The position numbers and the translations under genes were made by a program. Shown piece after piece: positions 8,355-15,667 of a stretch of 31,991 nt of DNA. Position 1 is the first letter of the stretch. The number at the start of each line of letters is the position of its first letter. This DNA is from CAZRXG01 sp964603985 (GTDB lineage Bacteria; Chloroflexota; Anaerolineae; Aggregatilineales; UBA3940): contig CAZRXG010000042.1 of NCBI GenBank assembly GCA_964603985.1, positions 1 through 31,991 of the forward strand, in the 5' to 3' direction. Below the pieces are notes generated by a model. That model was not told the origin of the DNA, did no database searches, and saw only the letters and a program-made list of their open reading frames with translations.

Positions 8355-9347
8355 ATGGCAAACGACACACATTCCCAAAACGGAGACGTTCTGCTCGAAG
8401 TCAACAACCTGGTTAAGTACTTCCCCGTGCACAGCGGGCTGCTCCAACGCACCGCCGGCTGGATCCGCGCCGTCGACGATGTCAGCTTTTTCGTGCGGCG
8501 CGGCGAAACCGTCGGGCTGGTCGGCGAGAGCGGCTGCGGCAAGACCACCCTTGGCCGCACCATCCTCCGCCTGGTCGAGCCAACCGACGGCCAGGTCGTC
8601 TTTGATGGCCGCGATGTCGCCAACATGCGCCCCGGCGAGTTGAAGAAGGCCCGCCGCGACATGCAGATCATCTTCCAGGACCCCTTCTCCTCGCTTGACC
8701 CCCGCGTCCCCATCGGCGAGAGCATCGCCGAGGGTCTGACCATTCACGGTGTCGCCAACCGCGAAGCCCGCCAGGAGATGGTCGCCCAGGCGCTGGAGCG
8801 CGTCGGCCTGTACCCGGAGCACGCCCGCCGCTACCCCCACGAGTTCTCCGGCGGCCAGCGCCAGCGCATCGGCATCGCCCGCGCGCTCGTCCTGCGGCCC
8901 AAATTCATCGTCTGCGACGAGCCGGTCTCCGCCCTCGATGTCTCCATCCAGTCCCAGGTGCTCAACCTGCTGCGCCAGCTTCAGGCCGAGTTCGGCCTCA
9001 CCTACCTGTTTATTGCCCACAACCTCAGCGTCGTCGAGCACATCAGCGACCGCGTGGCCGTGATGTACCTGGGCAAGATGGCCGAGCTGGCCGGGCGCCA
9101 CGACCTGTACGCCAACCCCCTCCACCCCTACACCCTGGCCCTGATGAGCGCCATCCCCATCCCCAACCCCGCCGTCCAGCGCGCGCGCGTCATCCTGGCC
9201 GGTGACGTGCCCAGCCCGCTCAACCCGCCGGGCGGCTGCCGGTTCCACCCGCGCTGCCCGGTCGCGCTCGACCTGTGCTCGCGCCTTGAGCCGGAGTTCC
9301 GCGAAGTCACGCCCGACCACTGGGTGGCCTGCCACCTCGTCTCCTGA
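8355..9347 (+). CDS. Oligopeptide/dipeptide-type ABC transporter ATPase (OppF/DppF-like)
   Basis: 330 residues from the ATG at 8355, six bases after the preceding stop with GGAGG at about 9 nt. Walker A is GESGCGKT, the Q-loop is IFQDPFSSLDP, the signature FSGGQRQR, Walker B VCDEPVSALD and the H-loop FIAHN. The C-terminal NPPGGCRFHPRC motif is the usual Opp/Dpp extension. It forms the second half of the ATPase heterodimer with the upstream gene. No substrate-binding protein or permease accompanies the pair here, so the rest of the transporter must be encoded elsewhere or was lost. A good terminator follows at 9372-9407. Third codon positions are strongly C-biased. Confidence 0.95.
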   Translation: MANDTHSQNGDVLLEVNNLVKYFPVHSGLLQRTAGWIRAVDDVSFFVRRGETVGLVGESGCGKTTLGRTILRLVEPTDGQVVFDGRDVANMRPGELKKARRDMQIIFQDPFSSLDPRVPIGESIAEGLTIHGVANREARQEMVAQALERVGLYPEHARRYPHEFSGGQRQRIGIARALVLRPKFIVCDEPVSALDVSIQSQVLNLLRQLQAEFGLTYLFIAHNLSVVEHISDRVAVMYLGKMAELAGRHDLYANPLHPYTLALMSAIPIPNPAVQRARVILAGDVPSPLNPPGGCRFHPRCPVALDLCSRLEPEFREVTPDHWVACHLVS

Positions 9348-9371
9348 CCGCTCCCCCCGCCCAAACCACCA

Positions 9372-9407
9372 GGGCGACCCGCGCACCCGCGCCCCGTCGC
9401 CCTTTTT
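9372..9407 (+). terminator. Rho-independent terminator of the ABC ATPase operon
   Basis: GGGCGAC (9372-9378) pairs perfectly with GTCGCCC (9396-9402), a 17-base loop lies between, and TTTTT follows directly (9403-9407). Confidence 0.75.
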
Positions 9408-9417
9408 GATTCGCCTC

Positions 9418-9446
9418 TTGACAATTAGAACGTTTGTTCGTATAAT
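9418..9446 (+). promoter_or_regulatory. Full-consensus sigma70 promoter before the zinc-finger gene
   Basis: TTGACA (9418-9423), exactly 17 bases, TATAAT (9441-9446). Both hexamers are perfect and the spacing ideal, the only such promoter I see in the window. A promoter this strong normally needs repression, and a LexA-type palindrome fills the spacer. The transcript would start near 9453 with a leader of about 110 nt. Confidence 0.85.
9428..9439. promoter_or_regulatory. GAACN4GTTC palindrome (LexA/SOS-type box) inside the promoter spacer
   Basis: GAACGTTTGTTC matches the GAACN4GTTC core of the Gram-positive-type LexA operator exactly and lies between the -35 and -10, where bound repressor would block RNA polymerase. 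The motif is established for Firmicutes and Actinobacteria; that the host LexA uses it is inference. Confidence 0.7.
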
Positions 9447-9494
9447 ATCCCCCTGGGAGGTTTCCTTGCGCCGGGTAAAAGGTGCCCAAAATCT

Positions 9495-9516
9495 GTGTAA
9501 TCCGTGTAATCCGTGG
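9495..9516 (+). repeat. Tandem GTGTAATCC repeat in the leader
   Basis: GTGTAATCC occurs twice back to back (9495-9503, 9504-9512), followed by GTGG. Phrases like this recur in intergenic DNA of many bacteria and usually belong to dispersed palindromic repeats. Here it sits in the 5' leader of the zinc-finger gene. Confidence 0.5.
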
Positions 9517-9563
9517 ACTGAGTCCCACCCGCGCAGGCCCTGAAGCCATAAGCTATCCGCCAT

Positions 9564-10397
9564 ATGCCCTACCCAACCCGCCCGCGCGTGACCCACTGCC
9601 TGGTCTGCGACCGGCCCATCACGCAGCCCGCCCGCGGTCGTCCGCGCAAAACCTGCTCCGACGCCTGCCGCCAGCGTTACAGCCGTCGATGGCGTCACAG
9701 CCCGTCCGAGGCCGACTTCCAACGCCGCCGCCGGGCCGCCATCCGCCAGATCGCCCGCTGGGATAAGCAGTTCGGCCCCCTCGACCCCGCCTTCAAGGGT
9801 CGCCTGCTCGTCCGTCTCCCGCGCGGCATCAACGTCCTGCTCTGCCGTCACTGTGGCCGCCCCTTTATCAACGATGTCGTCGGCCGGCGCCAGCAGTTCT
9901 GTTCGACCGCCTGCCGGTGCGCCGACTACCGGCGCCGTCAGCGCGAGCGCGCCCTCTTCGAGGCCGGGCCGATCATCTCGCCCCCGCCCCTCGACCCCCT
10001 CACCGAGCGTCGCATCGACCTCCGCATCCGTCGCGGCTGGCCCCTGCGTCGCTGCCCCGCCTGTCATTCCCCCTTCATCGTCGACGGTTACACCGGTCGC
10101 CCGCGCATTTACTGCTCGACCCGCTGTCGGCAGGCCATGTATCGCCACCGCCGCGCCCAACGCATCCGCCGCTGCCCCACCTGTGGCCGCGAGTACGCCA
10201 TCCGCGCCCCCCACCAGGTCTATTGTTCGGTCGCCTGCCGCCGCCGCGCCAGGGACATCAAACGCCGCAAAAATCTGCCGCCCCGCGCCTGCCGGGTCTG
10301 CGGTCAGTCCTTTAAGCCGACCTGCGCCCATCACGTCTATTGTTCTGCCGCCTGCCGCCGCCGCGCCCGCCGCGCCCGCCTCGCCGCCGCCGAGTAG
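9564..10397 (+). CDS. Protein with five tandem Cys4 zinc-finger-like modules, unknown function
   Basis: 277 residues from the ATG at 9564 (no clear ribosome site). Five modules have the form CxxC - 13 to 16 residues - CSxxC: C12/C15/C31/C35, C94/C97/C113/C117, C164/C167/C184/C188, C204/C207/C221/C225, C243/C246/C260/C264. Each is followed by a basic helix-like stretch rich in Arg (CRRRAR, CRQAMYRHRR). The modules resemble the small bacterial fingers with a YCSxxCR core. The protein is extremely Arg-rich, which favours DNA or RNA binding (inference). Modules 1-3 are separated by 60 and 50 residues, while 3-5 are close together. Its promoter carries a LexA-type box, so DNA-damage induction is likely. 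Line 9961-10020 has 45 G+C in 60, native-like and unlike the AT-richer R-M operon downstream. No named family recognised. Confidence 0.88.
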   Translation: MPYPTRPRVTHCLVCDRPITQPARGRPRKTCSDACRQRYSRRWRHSPSEADFQRRRRAAIRQIARWDKQFGPLDPAFKGRLLVRLPRGINVLLCRHCGRPFINDVVGRRQQFCSTACRCADYRRRQRERALFEAGPIISPPPLDPLTERRIDLRIRRGWPLRRCPACHSPFIVDGYTGRPRIYCSTRCRQAMYRHRRAQRIRRCPTCGREYAIRAPHQVYCSVACRRRARDIKRRKNLPPRACRVCGQSFKPTCAHHVYCSAACRRRARRARLAAAE

Positions 10398-10586
10398 TAG
10401 GGGGTGGGGCTGTGTGTGCGCCTCTAATCCATATATGCAGTACTTAAATGTGGGTTGCTTCTCTTTGCCGCCAAGACAAAAAATGATAAACTGTTACTTG
10501 ACAACACCTGATCGCCAAGACCCAACGAGAAGGCTATTGGTTCCATACCAGCGAAACGTGTGTGAGTTCACAGGGGAGGAAGCGCC

Positions 10587-12428
10587 GTGAGTCAAGGGCA
10601 AGAGATCCCAACCGGGGATAACAGTGCAGATTTGGCGCAGGGATACATATTGGACTACATAAGTGGTGAGGCTGTGACAGAAACCCCTGAGGAGGTAGAA
10701 GCTGTTCAGGTGTTCGCACGCCGTCTTGTTGAGGATTATGATTACCCCAAAGAGCAAATACAGACCCACCCCCAGTTCCGTGTGCGTAAACGCCCATCCG
10801 ACGAAGAGAAATCCTATCCTGTCGATATTGCTGTCTTTAAGTCACCTGACAAGATTGAACGAAACCTTTTTATCGTTGTTGAGTGCAAGAGAAAAGACCG
10901 ACAAGATGGCCTAGATCAACTCAGGCTCTACATGGACATGTCACCAGCGGAAATAGGCGTTTGGTTCAATGGAGAAGAACACGCCTATATACGCAAGGTA
11001 CATTACGAAGATGGCTCTAGAGATTATCAAGAACTGCCCAATATCCCACGTAAAGGCCAGCGTATAGAAGATATTGGCTTATTCAAGCGGAAAGACCTCA
11101 AAAAGCCATCAAACTTGAAAGCCGTCTTTCGTGATATTCGCAACCACCTAGCAGGGATGACAACGGGAATCACTCGCGACGAAGCATTAGCGAGAGAAAT
11201 TATCAATGTCCTGTTTTGCAAGATATTCGACGAGCAGGACACTGCTCCAGACGAGATGGTCAGATTCCGTGCTGGAATCAACGAAAGCGCTGAAGATATC
11301 CGCAAGCGCATCCTAGATCTATTCGAGATAGTGAAGGATACCGCTTTCGAGGATGTGTTTGAGAGCAACGACACAGTTAACCTCGACCCAGATAGTTTGA
11401 AATATGTGGTCGGTGAGTTACAGAACTACTGTCTATCAGATGCGGATCGCGATGCTATTGGGGATGCGTTCGAGGTGTTTATTGGCCCCGCCCTACGCGG
11501 TGCCGAGGGCCAATTCTTTACACCACGTAATGTTGTTAGAATGATGGTCGAGATCCTCAACCCTCAGCCTGGCGAAAGCATTATAGACCCTGCATGTGGT
11601 TCTGGTGGTTTTTTGATAACAGCACTTGAACGCGTTTGGCGTAATCTGAGAGTAGAGGCGAGCAAAAAAGGCTGGGATGAACGACAATTGGCTAAACGTG
11701 AGCTTGAGGTAGCCACAGTATACTTTCGGGGAATAGACAAAGATGCTTTCTTGGCAAAGGTATGCAAAGCTTATATGGCTCTTGTGGGAGATGGGCGCGG
11801 TGGCGTGTTCTGCGAGAATGCATTGCTGGCACCATCTGACTGGTCTCCCATTATGCAACAGAAGATACAGCTTGAGTCGTTTGATATAGTGTTAACGAAC
11901 CCTCCATTTGGCAAGAATATCAAGGTCAAGGGAGATGCAGTCCTTTCGCAGTACCATCTAGGATACAAGTGGAAACGTAACAGGGCTACAAAGGCACTTG
12001 AGCGCACATCTGAACTATACGATTTTCAGCCGCCACAAATAATCTTTCTTGAGAGATGCCTCCAACTACTAAAACCTGGCGGGAGAATGGGTATTATCCT
12101 GCCTGAGTCCGTGTTTGGTATGCCAAAGTATAGATACGTTGTTGATTACCTAAGCAAAAGAACCAAGATCCGTGGGATTGTTTCGATGCCTGAGCCTCTA
12201 TTCAAAACCAGTGGCAAGGGGGGAACACATACCAAAGTAGTTGCCTTGTTCCTTGAAAAAACCCCTCCAGTTGATGACTATGATATCTTCATGGCGGACG
12301 TGAAATGGTGTGGTCATGACTCAAGAGGAAACCCAACCTACAGGAGGAACGAGGACGGAATACTTGTTCTGTTAGACGACGTTCCTTTAGTGGCTAAGCG
12401 ATTTGTTGAGATTATCGGAGACTGGTGA
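10587..12428 (+). CDS. Restriction-modification fusion: PD-(D/E)xK nuclease domain plus N6-adenine DNA methylase
   Basis: 613 residues from a GTG at 10587 with GGGGAGGA (10573-10580). The N-terminal about 140 residues resemble the HsdR N-terminal nuclease domain: D80 (PVDIAVF) and E99-C-K101 (VVECKRKD) form the PD-(D/E)xK triad. The rest is an HsdM-type methylase: GQFFTPRNVV at about 309, SAM-binding motif I DPACGSGGF (334-342) and catalytic motif IV NPPFG (438-442). There is no DEAD-box translocase. A fused nuclease-methylase with a separate specificity subunit is the plan of BcgI-like (type IIB/IIG) enzymes; alternatively the N-domain is inactive and this is an HsdM whose hsdR is missing. 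Composition (27 G+C of 60 in 11101-11160) marks it as acquired. It overlaps the next gene by one base. Confidence 0.9.
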   Translation: MSQGQEIPTGDNSADLAQGYILDYISGEAVTETPEEVEAVQVFARRLVEDYDYPKEQIQTHPQFRVRKRPSDEEKSYPVDIAVFKSPDKIERNLFIVVECKRKDRQDGLDQLRLYMDMSPAEIGVWFNGEEHAYIRKVHYEDGSRDYQELPNIPRKGQRIEDIGLFKRKDLKKPSNLKAVFRDIRNHLAGMTTGITRDEALAREIINVLFCKIFDEQDTAPDEMVRFRAGINESAEDIRKRILDLFEIVKDTAFEDVFESNDTVNLDPDSLKYVVGELQNYCLSDADRDAIGDAFEVFIGPALRGAEGQFFTPRNVVRMMVEILNPQPGESIIDPACGSGGFLITALERVWRNLRVEASKKGWDERQLAKRELEVATVYFRGIDKDAFLAKVCKAYMALVGDGRGGVFCENALLAPSDWSPIMQQKIQLESFDIVLTNPPFGKNIKVKGDAVLSQYHLGYKWKRNRATKALERTSELYDFQPPQIIFLERCLQLLKPGGRMGIILPESVFGMPKYRYVVDYLSKRTKIRGIVSMPEPLFKTSGKGGTHTKVVALFLEKTPPVDDYDIFMADVKWCGHDSRGNPTYRRNEDGILVLLDDVPLVAKRFVEIIGDW

Positions 12429-13873
12429 TGCAGGATCATCTGGGTTTCACCCGCAAGTTCAGCGCAATTGAGAAGACAATTTTTATTCCGAGATACTATA
12501 ACCCTGAGGTTCCACGACGCCTAGATACACTAATGTCTACACACTCACCTGTGACTCTAGGCAACCTAATCCAAAAGCAACACATCTCTGTGAGCAGAGG
12601 CCACGAAGTAGGCAAGATGGCATATGGGACGGGCAACATCCCATTCGTTAGAACCTCGGACATAAGTTCTTGGGAGATAAAAGCCCACCCAAAACAGGGT
12701 GTCAGCGAAACCATTTACCTGGAATATGCGGAGCGTCAGGATGTACAGGCAGGCGATATCTTCTTTGTGAAGGATGGCACCTACTTGATCGGGCAGACCT
12801 GCATGATAACTGAACAGGATTTACCTTGTGTATACCAATCACACATTTTCAAGTTACGTGTAAATGATGGTAGTCCAGTAGATAACTACCTATTACTTGC
12901 ATTACTCAATTCCCCCATAGTCAAGGAGCAAATTCGTGCGAAGCAGTTCACAGCCGACATCATCGATACCATTGGCGACCGTATCGAAGAACTGATTCTC
13001 CCTGTCCCTAAAGATGAGGCTGAAAAAAACTACTACTCGGACCAGACTCGTATGATCGTTGAGAGACGGGGCGAAATGCGAGAAAAGATTCGACGTGTTC
13101 CACTCTTAGCCCAAGGTGTACCTCGGTCACTAGATCCAACACTTCCACCCGAGTCCTTAATCCCATACGCAGCCGATTCAAACCCCGGCTTTCTAGTCAA
13201 GTCAAACGTGATACTCAGACAAATTTTCATCCCGAAGTACTACGATCCGGAGCTAGAGCAAGACTTAGTTGCCCTGTCGGCAACACATGACCTTATCACT
13301 CTCGGAAGGTTGGTGAAGCAGGGGCTTATTACTTGGGAAACCGGTATCGAAGTAGGCAAGATGGCATATGGAACAGGCGATGTCCCATTTGTTAGAACTT
13401 CGGACTTGTCGAACTGGGAAATAAAAGTTGATCCTAAACAAAGCGTAAGCGAAAGAATCTACGAGGAAAACTATCAAGACGCTCAGGCAGGCGATATATT
13501 CATCGTCCGTGATGGAACCTATCTTGTAGGGGCCTCGTGTATTGTCACAGAGTACGACACCAGAATCCTCTACTGTGGAGGCCTCTACAAGCTACGTATC
13601 CCTGATCGAAGTAAGCTTGATCCATATCTTTTACTCGCTCTGCTAAACACTCCAATAGTAAGACGGCAGATGCGGGCTAAGCAATTTACGAGAGACATCA
13701 TTGACACCCTCGGGAAACGTCTGTTTGATATACAAATCCCGATACCAAAAGACGAAGACCTTAAACGAGAAGTAATAGAAGAAACTCGAAATATCGTGGA
13801 GACACGAACTCAACTTCGTAACCGAGCCAGAGAACTGCCACTGGAATTAGAGGGATTGCTTACTCTCCAATAA
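12428..13873 (+). CDS. hsdS: Type I-style specificity subunit (HsdS) with two closely similar recognition domains
   Basis: 481 residues from the ATG at 12428, which overlaps the methylase stop (TGATG) and has GGAGA 6 bases upstream; a GTG at 12425 is an alternative. The protein is a tandem of two target-recognition domains, each with the phrases VGKMAYGTG, PFVRTSD, WEIK, GDIF, DGTYL, LLLALLN and RAKQFT...DIIDT(I/L)G, followed by a helical spacer (about residues 200-225 and the C-terminal 30). In a 37-residue core the halves agree at 29 positions. HsdS reads a bipartite site, one half per domain, and so directs both methylation and cleavage. Near-identical halves suggest the two half-sites are the same or similar. 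AT-rich like its partner. Confidence 0.93.
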   Translation: MQDHLGFTRKFSAIEKTIFIPRYYNPEVPRRLDTLMSTHSPVTLGNLIQKQHISVSRGHEVGKMAYGTGNIPFVRTSDISSWEIKAHPKQGVSETIYLEYAERQDVQAGDIFFVKDGTYLIGQTCMITEQDLPCVYQSHIFKLRVNDGSPVDNYLLLALLNSPIVKEQIRAKQFTADIIDTIGDRIEELILPVPKDEAEKNYYSDQTRMIVERRGEMREKIRRVPLLAQGVPRSLDPTLPPESLIPYAADSNPGFLVKSNVILRQIFIPKYYDPELEQDLVALSATHDLITLGRLVKQGLITWETGIEVGKMAYGTGDVPFVRTSDLSNWEIKVDPKQSVSERIYEENYQDAQAGDIFIVRDGTYLVGASCIVTEYDTRILYCGGLYKLRIPDRSKLDPYLLLALLNTPIVRRQMRAKQFTRDIIDTLGKRLFDIQIPIPKDEDLKREVIEETRNIVETRTQLRNRARELPLELEGLLTLQ

Positions 13874-13960
13874 AGCATGTCCTCATAAACTTTAGGGTTC
13901 ACAGCCCTGCAACGCCCCCCTCTACGAAACTCGCTCTTACCGCGTCACAAAATCCCCGTT

Positions 13961-13989
13961 TTGCCCCCGCCCCCCACCGGGGCTATACT
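13961..13989 (+). promoter_or_regulatory. Promoter of murJ, leaderless type
   Basis: TTGCCC (13961-13966), 17-base spacer, TATACT (13984-13989). The murJ ATG at 13997 is only 7 bases after the -10, so transcription would begin at the start codon. No ribosome site is present. Confidence 0.6.
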
Positions 13990-13996
13990 CCTCCCC

Positions 13997-15622
13997 ATGA
14001 CGCAGCCCACCCCGCCCACCCACCCCGCCACCCCGCCCAGCCGGGCATTATCCGGCGGCCAGATCGCCCAGGCCGCCGGTCTGGTCATGGCCGGGTTCCT
14101 GCTCAGCCGCCTGCTTGGCCTGGCCCGCGAGACCGTCATCGCGGGCATCTACGGCGGCAGCCGCGCCTACGACGCATACGTGGCCGCCGCGCGCCCCCCG
14201 GAGACGCTGTTTCTGGTCATCGCCGGGGGCGCGGTCGGTTCGGCCTTCATCCCCACCCTGGCCGATTACCTGGCGCGCGGCCAGCGCGCGGGCGCTTACC
14301 GCCTCACCAGCACGGTCATCAACCTGATTTTCCTGGTCATGGCGACCCTCTCGGCGCTGTGCGCGCTGTTTGCCCGCCCACTTGTCGCGACCGTGCTGGT
14401 CCCCCGTTTCGACGCCCAGGCGCAGCTTCTCACCGCGCGCCTGCTGCGCATCATGCTGCTGACGCCGGTCATCTTCGGTGTGTCCGGCCTCCTGATGGGC
14501 TACCTCAACGCCCACCAGCGCTTTTTGCTGCCCGCCTTGGCTCCCGCCCTCCGCAACCTGGGCATCATCGCCGGGGCGGTGTTTCTCTCGCCGTCGCTGG
14601 GCATCTTCGGGCTGGCCTGGGGCACAGTCATCGGCGCGGCCCTCCACCTCGCGATCCAGCTCCCCGCCCTGCTTACCACCCCTCTCCCATACCGCCCATT
14701 GCTCGCGATGAAGCACCCCGGCGTGCGCGAAGTCGCAAGGCTGATGGGGCCGAGGATTATTGGACTGGCCGTCGTTCAGGTCAACTTCTGGATTAACACA
14801 GTGCTGGCGTCGGGGATGCCCGAAGGGAGCATCGGGGCGCTGAACCGGGCGTGGTTCATCATGTTGCTGCCGCAGGGCGTGATCGCGCAGTCGGTGGCGA
14901 CGGCGGTCTTCCCGACGTTCGCGGCGCAGGTGGCGGAGGAGCAGCGGGAGGCGCTCAGGCGGACGCTGGGACAGGTGCTGCGGGCGGTGCTGTTCCTGTC
15001 GCTGCCGTCGACGGTGGGGCTGATCGTGCTGCGGCTGCCGATTGTGCGGATGCTGTTCGGGTGGGGGGCGTTCACGGCGCAGGACGCGCAGGCGACGGCG
15101 TGGGCGCTGCTGTTCTACGGCCTGGGGCTGGTGGCGCACTCGCTGGTGGAGGTCGTGACGCGGGCGTTCTTCGCGCTGCACGACACGCGCACGCCGGTGA
15201 TCATCGGCGGGGGGGCGATGGTGCTGAACGTGATCCTGAGCCTGACGCTGATCCACGCCGTCGGCACGCCGGGCAGCCTGGCTCGGGGGCCGTTCGCGGG
15301 GCTGGCGCTGGCCAACACGCTGGCGACGACGCTGGAGGGGATCGCGCTGCTGGCGCTGATCGGGCCGCGCGTGGGCGGATTGGAGGGCCGCCGGATGGCG
15401 TTGGGGCTGCTGCGGGCGGGGGTCGCCAGCGCGGGGATGGGATTGGCGCTGTGGGCGCTGGGGCCGGTGATGGCGCGGCTGGGCGTGGTGATTGGGACGC
15501 TGGGCGGGATCGCGGTTGGGGGGGCGGTATTCTGGGGGTTGGCGTTGGCGCTGGGCAGCGAGATGGCGCGGGTATTCACGGGGATGGCGGTGCGGCGGCT
15601 GCGGGGTGATCGGCGGGAGTGA
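13997..15622 (+). CDS. murJ: Lipid II flippase MurJ (MviN)
   Basis: 541 residues from the ATG at 13997; the frame extends to 13961, but the promoter overlaps that part and the Pro/Thr-rich start MTQPTPP is already atypically long. The family N-terminus is clear: GLVMAGFLLSRLLGLARETVIAGIYG, then about 14 membrane helices with the SAFIPTLADYLARG loop, and LNAHQRFLLPALAPALRNLGII. It moves the peptidoglycan precursor lipid II across the membrane and is usually essential. Odd: base usage changes abruptly near 14740-14820. The first half is C-rich (line 14641-14700: 34 C, 6 G), the second G-rich (15361-15420: 34 G, 15 C), though the protein is continuous. It is convergent with the gene ending at 15668. 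Confidence 0.93.
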   Translation: MTQPTPPTHPATPPSRALSGGQIAQAAGLVMAGFLLSRLLGLARETVIAGIYGGSRAYDAYVAAARPPETLFLVIAGGAVGSAFIPTLADYLARGQRAGAYRLTSTVINLIFLVMATLSALCALFARPLVATVLVPRFDAQAQLLTARLLRIMLLTPVIFGVSGLLMGYLNAHQRFLLPALAPALRNLGIIAGAVFLSPSLGIFGLAWGTVIGAALHLAIQLPALLTTPLPYRPLLAMKHPGVREVARLMGPRIIGLAVVQVNFWINTVLASGMPEGSIGALNRAWFIMLLPQGVIAQSVATAVFPTFAAQVAEEQREALRRTLGQVLRAVLFLSLPSTVGLIVLRLPIVRMLFGWGAFTAQDAQATAWALLFYGLGLVAHSLVEVVTRAFFALHDTRTPVIIGGGAMVLNVILSLTLIHAVGTPGSLARGPFAGLALANTLATTLEGIALLALIGPRVGGLEGRRMALGLLRAGVASAGMGLALWALGPVMARLGVVIGTLGGIAVGGAVFWGLALALGSEMARVFTGMAVRRLRGDRRE

Positions 15623-15667
15623 GGCTCTGTCAACCCCGGCTCCACATTGTGCGGGTTCCTTGTGAGG

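Noticed and set aside
7776..10334. 852-residue open frame on the minus strand
   Set aside because: It lies antisense across two clear ABC ATPases and the zinc-finger gene; long open antisense frames are expected in GC-rich coding DNA. The translation is Gly/Ala/Asp-rich without domains.
10487..10503. TTGACA at 10498 as promoter of the R-M operon
   Set aside because: No -10 hexamer at 16-18 bases downstream. An alternative TTTGCC-N17-TAAACT (10464-10492) is too weak to call.
12488..13760. Internal repeats that might suggest a repeat array
   Set aside because: They are the two homologous recognition domains of one HsdS protein, not CRISPR or satellite DNA. No CRISPR-like array was seen anywhere.
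14048..15256. 402-residue minus-strand frame inside murJ
   Set aside because: Antisense shadow of an unmistakable MurJ; composition extreme (Gln/Arg/His).
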